This document shows positions 34,189 through 39,418 of a stretch of DNA of 39,418 nucleotides, in pieces; within the stretch, counting starts at the first letter, position 1; each line of letters opens with the position of its first letter. The stretch is taken from positions 1-39,418 of the forward strand of contig USPM01000008.1 in the NCBI GenBank assembly GCA_900556715.1, read 5' to 3'. The stretch is from an uncultured Megamonas sp. (GTDB taxonomy: Bacteria > Bacillota_C > Negativicutes > Selenomonadales > Selenomonadaceae). A program made the position numbers and the translations under genes. The notes under the pieces were generated by a model. It was given only the letters and a program-made list of their open reading frames with translations, made no database searches and had not been told where the DNA came from.

Positions 34189-35460
34189 ATGAAAAAATTT
34201 TATGATGTAGAAGAAAAAGTGCCTTTGTTGCAAGGAATTCCACTTAGTTTACAACATTTGTTTGCTATGTTTGGTTCTACAGTGTTAGTTCCTTTTTTAC
34301 TTCATGTAAATCCAGCAACTGCTTTATTTATGAATGGTATAGGTACAATTTTGTATTTAATCATTTGTAAAGGGAAATTACCTGCTTATTTAGGTTCTAG
34401 TTTTGCATTTATTTCTCCAGTTTTAGCAGTACTTGCTACGAATGGACTTAGCTATGGCGATGCTCAAGGTGGATTTATAGCGTTTGGTTTATCTTTTATT
34501 ATTTTATCTTTTGTTGTAGGCAAATTAGGTACAGCTTGGATTGATATTATCTTACCACCAGCTGCAATGGGTGCGGTCGTTGCTGTAATTGGTCTTGAAC
34601 TTGCACCACTTGCTTTGGATATGTCAGGTTTTGTAAGTGATACTATGCAATCTCAAGGAATTCCAAATGAGCTTGCAATGATTACTTCTGTATTTACATT
34701 AGTTGTAGCAATTTTAGCTTCTGTAATTGGTAGAGGATTTTTAAGTGTAATTCCTGTATTAATTGGAGTAATTGCAGGATATATCATGGCTTTTTGTTTG
34801 GGTATTGTAGATTGGTCTGGTGTAGAAGCTGCTAGTTGGGTACAAGTACCAACTTTTTATGAACCAACTTTTAATATTCATGCTATTATGATTATCATGC
34901 CTGCATTGTTTGTAGTTTTTGCTGAACATATTGGGCATGTCGTTGTTACAAGTAGTATTGTAGATAGAGATTTAATAAAAGATCCAGGTCTTAATCGTTC
35001 TTTATTTGCTGATGGTGTTTCTAATGTTTTATCTGGTTTTGTAGGTTCAACTCCTAATACTACTTATGGTGAAAATATGGGCGTTATGGCTATCACTCGT
35101 GTTTATAGTGTATGGGTAATCGGTGGAGCTGCTGTTTTTGCTATTCTTTTCTCTTTTATTGGTAAAATTGCTGCGATTATTCATGCTATTCCAGTACCAG
35201 TAATGGGCGGTATTTCTGTATTGTTATTTGGTGTTATTGCTTGTTCTGGTATACGTATGCTCATAGAGAAGAAAGTTGATTATACTAGTACGAAAAATAT
35301 GATACTTACTGCCGTAACTATGATAAGTGGTCTTAGTGGAGCTGCTGTAAATATCGGTCCTGTACAATTAAAAGGTATGGGCCTTGCAGTTGTCTGTGGC
35401 ATGATTTTAAGCCTTTCTTTCTATGTTTTTGGCAAATTAGGTATAGCTAATAAAGAGTAA
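34189..35460 (+). CDS. uraA: Uracil/xanthine permease (NCS2 family, UraA-like)
   Basis: A proton-coupled nucleobase permease of 423 residues with about 12-14 membrane segments. Family signatures are SLQHLFAMFGSTVLVPFL, PAYLGSSFAFISPV, FAEHIGHVVVTSSIV with the substrate-binding Glu, and STPNTTYGENMGVMAITRV with a second Glu. These fit the UraA/PyrP uracil branch better than the xanthine branch. The ATG at 34189 follows GCGAGGA. It is divergent from the guanine-deaminase-like gene; the shared region is AT-rich with no operator that I recognise. A strong terminator follows. Confidence 0.9.
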   Translation: MKKFYDVEEKVPLLQGIPLSLQHLFAMFGSTVLVPFLLHVNPATALFMNGIGTILYLIICKGKLPAYLGSSFAFISPVLAVLATNGLSYGDAQGGFIAFGLSFIILSFVVGKLGTAWIDIILPPAAMGAVVAVIGLELAPLALDMSGFVSDTMQSQGIPNELAMITSVFTLVVAILASVIGRGFLSVIPVLIGVIAGYIMAFCLGIVDWSGVEAASWVQVPTFYEPTFNIHAIMIIMPALFVVFAEHIGHVVVTSSIVDRDLIKDPGLNRSLFADGVSNVLSGFVGSTPNTTYGENMGVMAITRVYSVWVIGGAAVFAILFSFIGKIAAIIHAIPVPVMGGISVLLFGVIACSGIRMLIEKKVDYTSTKNMILTAVTMISGLSGAAVNIGPVQLKGMGLAVVCGMILSLSFYVFGKLGIANKE

Positions 35461-35470
35461 AATTAGAGAT

Positions 35471-35505
35471 AAAAACTCATGGGTAACCCATGAGTTTTTA
35501 TTTTT
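35471..35505 (+). terminator. Intrinsic terminator after uraA
   Basis: AAAAACTCATGGG (35471-35483) pairs with 35487-35499 over 13 bp with a TAA loop and a T5 run. Confidence 0.92.
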
Positions 35506-35745
35506 ATAATTGTGCCCATAAATGACTAAAAAAACTTTATTTTGACTTAAATTCACATAGGGTTGTGTCCATTTTGTGCCCAAATTACAATGAATATATT
35601 TTCTCTTTTTAATTGTTAGTATTTATATATTTATTAATAAAATTATTACTTAAACTATATAGTTCAGATGTATATTTTAGCTTTAATTTTTGAAAATATA
35701 ATTCAATATGTTATATATTATAATCGTTTTAGTTTTAAATATATT
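35506..35745. repeat. Gene-free stretch with three TGTGYCCA repeats
   Basis: Between the uraA terminator and the toxin-antitoxin promoter there is about 240 nt of AT-rich DNA with no gene. Three direct repeats stand out: TGTGCCCATAAAT at 35511, TGTGTCCATTT at 35564 and TGTGCCCAAATT at 35575; the last two are 11 nt apart, one helical turn. They may be protein-binding sites or a recombination scar. Nothing else is seen. Confidence 0.4.
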
Positions 35746-35774
35746 TTGACGTACGTTAATAAGTACGATATACT
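35746..35774 (+). promoter_or_regulatory. Promoter and operator of the toxin-antitoxin operon
   Basis: TTGACG (35746-35751), a 17-nt spacer and TATACT (35769-35774), almost consensus. GTACG occurs twice, at 35751-35755 and 35763-35767, inside the -35 edge and spacer, with an ACGTACGT palindrome at 35749-35756. This is where an autorepressing antitoxin would bind. Confidence 0.75.
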
Positions 35775-35792
35775 ATATTTGAGGTGATTATA

Positions 35793-36041
35793 ATGATTAC
35801 AGTTAATGCTTCAAATTTTAGAAAGAATCTTTATAATACTTTAGAACAAGTTGCTAAATATAATCAAGTAGCAACAATTAATACTAAAGATGGCGATGTG
35901 GTATTAATTAGTGCGGATGATTATAAAAATCTTATGGAAACAATGTATTTATCTTCTATACCTAATGTAAGAGAAGATTTATTAAAAGCTAAAGCAGCAT
36001 CTAATGAAGATTTTGTTTCAGAAGATGAGGTTGAATGGTAA
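35793..36041 (+). CDS. Phd/YefM-family antitoxin
   Basis: The antitoxin of a type II pair, 82 residues. The N-terminal half (VNASNFRKNLYNTLEQVAKY, then VVLISADDYKNLMETMYL) is the Phd/YefM DNA-binding fold; the acidic C-terminal end (NEDFVSEDEVEW) would wrap and block the toxin. The ATG at 35793 follows TGAGGTGA. The toxin gene begins on the base after its stop, so the two are coupled. It probably represses its own promoter together with the toxin. Confidence 0.9.
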   Translation: MITVNASNFRKNLYNTLEQVAKYNQVATINTKDGDVVLISADDYKNLMETMYLSSIPNVREDLLKAKAASNEDFVSEDEVEW

Positions 36042-36302
36042 TTGTATAAGATAGAATATTATAAAAAAGCATTAAAAGACATTCCAAAGCTAAAAGCAAG
36101 TGGATTAGATAAAAAAGCTAAATTATTAATTGATTTAATAAAGGAAGATCCTTTTCAAAATCCACCACCATATGAAAAACTGTTAGGAGATCTAATGGGA
36201 TATTATTCTAGAAGAATTAATATTCAGCATAGATTAGTATATGAAGTATTAGAAGATGAAAAAATTATACGTATAATTCGTATGTGGACGCATTATGAAT
36301 AA
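36042..36302 (+). CDS. yoeB: YoeB/Txe-family mRNA interferase toxin
   Basis: An 86-residue RelE-fold toxin that cuts mRNA in the ribosome. The C-terminal half GDLMGYYSRRINIQHRLVYE and the final MWTHYE match the YoeB/Txe signature, with the catalytic Glu/Arg/His/Tyr residues apparently intact. The N terminus is typical as well (YYKKALKDIPKLK). It starts with TTG at 36042, directly after the antitoxin stop, with GAGG inside the antitoxin gene. A weak start codon on the toxin would help to keep antitoxin in excess. A terminator follows. Confidence 0.92.
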   Translation: MYKIEYYKKALKDIPKLKASGLDKKAKLLIDLIKEDPFQNPPPYEKLLGDLMGYYSRRINIQHRLVYEVLEDEKIIRIIRMWTHYE

Positions 36303-36338
36303 AACCGTTGGTAAGAATACCAACGGTTTTGTTGTTTT
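36301..36338 (+). terminator. Intrinsic terminator after the toxin gene
   Basis: AAAACCGTTGGTA (36301-36313) pairs perfectly with 36318-36330, loop AGAA, followed by TTTT-rich sequence. Confidence 0.88.
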
Positions 36339-36503
36339 ATAAATTGAGATCGTAGATTATTTCATTTTTTTCAAAGAGAAAATAACTATCTATACATGGA
36401 TTGGGTTTATCGTTTATATGATTGGGTATATTTTTTTTCTTTGTGATATTTATTGAAAAATTCTATTATATAAAATGTTTACTATTATGCTACTTAAAGA
36501 AAA

Positions 36504-36995
36504 TTATACATCGAAAATAGTTTTACATAAATTAATGCCTGTCTTTGTTTTAAAAATTCTATTTAATGCATTTTCTACAGCTTGTTTTGGACAATTATCC
36601 TCATAAAGATTTACTAAGAAATCTGCTTCTACTAATATTTGATAATCTATATTATCAATGTTATTATAGGTATGATGGTGAGCAATTAAAAAACATACTC
36701 TATCGATTACATTGGCATCTACGCGAAGTTTTTCAAGTATTTCTCTAGCAGGAGCAGGGCCTTCTAATTCTTGATATTTGCCATTGCTACTGTTGTATTT
36801 TTGTTCAGCAATTTTTATGCCGATATCGTGCATCAAACCAGCGATTTCTAAAATATATAATTTATCTGAAGGTAAGTTTTCTTGCTCAGCTATGAATTTT
36901 GCAAAGCTATGTACTTTGAGAAAATGTTGAATACGTTTAGGATCTCCTTGATAGTAGTTTATCATTTCTATTAGTATACTATTTGTAGATATCAT
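36504..36995 (-). CDS. HD-domain phosphohydrolase
   Basis: A 163-residue HD-superfamily enzyme. The metal-binding residues are visible as KVHSFAKF (first His), GLMHDIGI (HD pair), LIAHHHTY and EADFLVN (last Asp). Small HD proteins of this type act as nucleotidases or phosphodiesterases; the substrate cannot be inferred. The ATG at 36995 follows GGAGG on the minus strand. It is the only gene on this strand here, between the toxin-antitoxin pair and the XpaC/TelA operon. The 200-nt stretch to the toxin terminator holds no convincing gene. Confidence 0.85.
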   Translation of the reverse strand: MISTNSILIEMINYYQGDPKRIQHFLKVHSFAKFIAEQENLPSDKLYILEIAGLMHDIGIKIAEQKYNSSNGKYQELEGPAPAREILEKLRVDANVIDRVCFLIAHHHTYNNIDNIDYQILVEADFLVNLYEDNCPKQAVENALNRIFKTKTGINLCKTIFDV

Positions 36996-37141
36996 AAATA
37001 AAAAGCCTCCTAATATAGTTTTGTTTTATTTCTAAAATCTTAACTATAAATTTTAATTTTATTTTAATATAATTTTAATATGATATACAAGCATAATTAC
37101 TATAAATTTTGTATAATTATTTTTAGAGTGCAGGATTTTAA

Positions 37142-38161
37142 ATGAGTTTATTAGAATTTAATTATTATAATAGATATAGGAGAATAAAAATTATGTTTAG
37201 TTTTATTATATTTTTAGCAATAATAACAACAATTTTGGCTTTTATTGGATTTGATATGATAACCCATTTTAGCGGTCTTGTAAATTTTATTGGAGCGGTT
37301 GCTTTGGGTGTAGGTGTTTTTTTGACATTTAAACCAAATAAGAAGAAACAAATCAGTTTAGATTTGGATGATAGCGAAAATAGTAAGTTATTACAAGAAA
37401 GTTATCAAAAAGCATTGGAAGATTATAACTATATAAAAGGTTCTTTAAAATATATAAAAGATAGTGAATTAAAGATACAGTTGCAAGAGATGCAAAAAGT
37501 TTCATCAAATATTTTGAGATATTTGCAAAAGCATCCAGAAAAAATCTCTTTAGCTAGAAGATTTATAGATTACTATCAAGATACTGTAGCTGGTTTAATT
37601 GAAAAATATGTAGAAATAGAAAATACACAATTGAATACAGAGAATGTAAATGATATAAAGGAAAGAACAAAAAGCACTTTATTTGGATTAAGCAATGCTT
37701 ATACAGAACAATTTGAGAAATTAATAAATGATCAATTGATGGATATGGATGCTGAATTAAAGGTCATGGAAAATACTATTAAAGCAGATGGTTTTGATGT
37801 AAAAAAACATGATGATTATGATAAAGAAGTAAATTCAGGTTTTAGTTATAGACGTAAAAATAATATGTGCAATAGACCAATGAAAAAAATGCGTTGGAAA
37901 TTAAAAAATTTACCAGAAAAATTTTTTGATAGTGATGAAGTTTTACGTAAAAAATTAATCGCTGGAGGTCTAGGAATTTTATTTGGCGGTTTTGGCGCAC
38001 ATAAATTTTATTTGGGTAAAACATTTATGGGGATTTTTTATTTATTATTTTCATGGACAGGAATACCTTTTATTGCTGGCTTTATAGAAGGTATAAGATA
38101 TTTGTTTATGGATAAAGATGATTTTTATCATAAATTTTTAGATAATATGAATAGAGGGTGA
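37142..38161 (+). CDS. XpaC-like protein fused to a TM2 domain
   Basis: A 339-residue membrane protein. Two hydrophobic segments near the N terminus (about 18-38 and 43-63) are followed by a long helical XpaC-like region (about 70-230) with stretches such as NILRYLQKHPEKISLARRFI and FIDYYQDTVAGLIEKYVEI. The C terminus (about 270-335) is a TM2 domain, seen in GLGILFGGFGAHKFYLGKTF and two more membrane segments. XpaC proteins are usually encoded beside TelA, as here. The stop codon overlaps the telA ribosome site. Both ATG 37142 (CAGGA) and ATG 37193 (AGGAGA, 9 nt) have ribosome sites; the second would remove 17 residues. The molecular role of the family is not settled. Confidence 0.78.
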   Translation: MSLLEFNYYNRYRRIKIMFSFIIFLAIITTILAFIGFDMITHFSGLVNFIGAVALGVGVFLTFKPNKKKQISLDLDDSENSKLLQESYQKALEDYNYIKGSLKYIKDSELKIQLQEMQKVSSNILRYLQKHPEKISLARRFIDYYQDTVAGLIEKYVEIENTQLNTENVNDIKERTKSTLFGLSNAYTEQFEKLINDQLMDMDAELKVMENTIKADGFDVKKHDDYDKEVNSGFSYRRKNNMCNRPMKKMRWKLKNLPEKFFDSDEVLRKKLIAGGLGILFGGFGAHKFYLGKTFMGIFYLLFSWTGIPFIAGFIEGIRYLFMDKDDFYHKFLDNMNRG

Positions 38162-38166
38162 AGATT

Positions 38167-39324
38167 ATGCCAGATATTAGTTTAGATGATTTGATTAAAG
38201 CAAAAACACAAACTACTAATAATGATGCTAATGGCAAAGATTGGCAAGTAATGACAAAAAAAGAAGAAATTGAACAAGTTACAAAGCAAACAGAGCTAAT
38301 TTCACCAGAAGATAGAAAACGTATAGATGAAATAAAAGAAAATATAGATTTGACGAATGCTCAAACTTCAGTACAATATGGTATAAATGCTCAGAGAAAT
38401 ATAGCTGAATTCTCGGATAATATTTTAAATAATATTCGTAGTAAAGACAGTGGTTATGTTGGAGATTTACTTAGCAATCTAGTGGTAAAGGTAAAAGGGT
38501 TTGATATTGCCGGTAAAAATAATGGAGGATTTATAAAGAAAATACCTATTCTTGGTTCATTAGTAGGCAGTGCTAAAAGTATGATGGCTGAATACGATAA
38601 ATTATCTGTGCAAATTGATAAGATACAAGGTGAGTTAGATAAAGCTCGTATGAGCATGATGAAAGATATTGTAATGTTTGATACTATGTATCAGAGAAAT
38701 TTAGAGTATTTTAAGGAGTTACAATTATATATAAAAGCAGGTGAAGAAAAGATTTTGGAATTGCAACAGCATACTATTCCAAAATTGCGTATGGAAGCTG
38801 CAAATTCGCAAAATCAAATGGCAGTTCAGGTTGTCAGTGATTTTGAAAATGCTGTTAGTCGTTTTGAAAAGAAAGTTCATGATTTAAAATTAAGTAAAAC
38901 AATAGCTATACAGACGGCACCTCAGATACGTCTTATCCAAAACAATGATAAAGTTTTAGTTGACAAAGTGCAAAGTGCTATATATAATACAATCCCATTG
39001 TGGAAAAGTCAGATTGTGATTGCACTTGGTTTATCTAGACAACAAAAAGTTTTACAAATGCAACGAGAAGTAACTGATACAACGAACGAATTATTGCGAC
39101 GCAATGCTGAAATGTTGAAACAAAATACGATAGAAACAGCACGTGAAACAGAACGTGGAATTGTAGATATAGAAACTGTAAAAAAAGTGAATGAAGATTT
39201 AATCTCTACAATTGAAGAAACTATAAAAATTCAAAAAGATGGACGTGAACGTCGTAAATTAGCAGAAGCAGAACTTGTACAGATCGAAGATAAATTAAAA
39301 CAGACATTATTAGCTCATCGTTAA
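38167..39324 (+). CDS. telA: TelA/KlaA toxic anion resistance-like protein
   Basis: A 385-residue, almost wholly helical cytosolic protein of the TelA family, named for plasmid tellurite resistance but common in chromosomes of Firmicutes with roles in envelope stress. Typical segments are the central GSLVGSAKSMMAEYDKLSVQ region, the FDTMYQRNLEYFKELQLYI stretch and the C-terminal IVIALGLSRQQKVLQMQREV with NELLRRNAEMLKQ. GAGGGTGA supports the ATG at 38167; a GTG at 38158 overlaps that site and the upstream stop. It forms a two-gene operon with the XpaC-TM2 gene and ends in a terminator. No ter genes are near. Confidence 0.9.
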   Translation: MPDISLDDLIKAKTQTTNNDANGKDWQVMTKKEEIEQVTKQTELISPEDRKRIDEIKENIDLTNAQTSVQYGINAQRNIAEFSDNILNNIRSKDSGYVGDLLSNLVVKVKGFDIAGKNNGGFIKKIPILGSLVGSAKSMMAEYDKLSVQIDKIQGELDKARMSMMKDIVMFDTMYQRNLEYFKELQLYIKAGEEKILELQQHTIPKLRMEAANSQNQMAVQVVSDFENAVSRFEKKVHDLKLSKTIAIQTAPQIRLIQNNDKVLVDKVQSAIYNTIPLWKSQIVIALGLSRQQKVLQMQREVTDTTNELLRRNAEMLKQNTIETARETERGIVDIETVKKVNEDLISTIEETIKIQKDGRERRKLAEAELVQIEDKLKQTLLAHR

Positions 39325-39328
39325 GAAT

Positions 39329-39362
39329 AAAAAGGATAATCCGCAATTGGATTATCCTTTTT
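39329..39362 (+). terminator. Intrinsic terminator after telA
   Basis: AAAAAGGATAATCC (39329-39342) pairs over 14 bp with 39349-39362, which itself ends in T5. The 56 nt left in the window after it hold no recognisable gene. Confidence 0.9.
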
Positions 39363-39418
39363 ATTATGTACTTTAGTTAGTTGAGTACGCAGAGCGTGCG
39401 AAACAAAAAACCACTCGT

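Noticed and set aside
36337..36468. A minus-strand open stretch ending in a DSYFLFEKNEIIYDLNL-like peptide between the toxin terminator and the HD gene
   Set aside because: About 43 codons between two stops, with no ATG/GTG/TTG start and no ribosome site; the end overlaps the terminator region. It could be a decayed gene end but chance is as likely.
39385..39399. Small GTACGC/GCGTGC hairpin at the end of the window, richer in GC than its surroundings
   Set aside because: Six pairs with a 3-nt loop and no context; the window ends before it can be interpreted.
1..39418. CRISPR arrays, tRNA or rRNA genes and insertion sequences
   Set aside because: I looked for regularly spaced repeats, cloverleaf-like segments and transposase motifs and found none that I could support.

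Overview
This window is AT-rich chromosomal DNA with tightly packed genes, strong GGAGG-type ribosome binding sites and many TTG/GTG starts. The gene set combines a PASTA-domain Ser/Thr kinase cluster, smc-ftsY, trxB, thyX-rlmB and trpS with envelope genes of a diderm flavour (an HlyD-type adaptor and an LtaS/MdoB-like membrane sulfatase-fold protein). I infer a low-GC Firmicute, most likely a Negativicute (Selenomonas/Megamonas-like). No rRNA or tRNA is visible, so the taxonomic call is inference only.

Layout. (1) 1-6342: a cell-wall/signalling run of PP2C phosphatase (3' end only), SEDS protein, class B PBP and PASTA kinase, followed by queC-folE2, closed by a strong terminator. (2) 6453-8946: an alpha-galactosidase-like glycosidase facing an AraC-type regulator, a likely local sugar module. 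(3) 9133-13299: PHP phosphoesterase, rubredoxin (too short for ordinary ORF length cut-offs), a ZnuC/ZnuB-type metal ABC transporter without its binding protein, endonuclease III and a short ArgA-like acetyltransferase. (4) 13408-16494: an accessory island with a DUF262+DUF1524 (GmrSD-like) protein, a small acidic protein built from a duplicated coiled-coil unit, and a DUF5131 three-cysteine protein. (5) 16498-22498: C_GCAxxG_C_C protein, CutC, LtaS-like protein, RlmB, ThyX and TrxB. (6) 22614-24089: an orphan mobilization pair (MobC-like plus relaxase) with a coding-strand composition unlike its neighbours, followed after 13 nt by an EamA transporter. (7) 25002-33515: LUD protein, trpS, HAD phosphatase, HlyD-type adaptor, smc and ftsY. 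(8) 33514-35505: guanine-deaminase-like enzyme divergent from a UraA-type permease. (9) 35746-36338: a Phd/YefM-YoeB toxin-antitoxin pair with a clear promoter and operator. (10) 36504-39362: HD hydrolase and an XpaC-TM2/TelA operon.

The less ordinary material falls into two themes. One is the accessory DNA: the GmrSD/coiled-coil/DUF5131 cassette, the orphan relaxase and the toxin-antitoxin pair. The other is a recurring leader architecture, in which a hairpin or intrinsic terminator sits directly against a Shine-Dalgarno sequence (znuC-like gene, DUF5131 gene, HlyD gene), overlaps it (glycosidase), or lies between the Shine-Dalgarno and the start codon (HAD gene). These look like post-initiation control points and are the most testable novelty here. 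Start codons below were chosen by Shine-Dalgarno spacing and often differ from the longest open frame.
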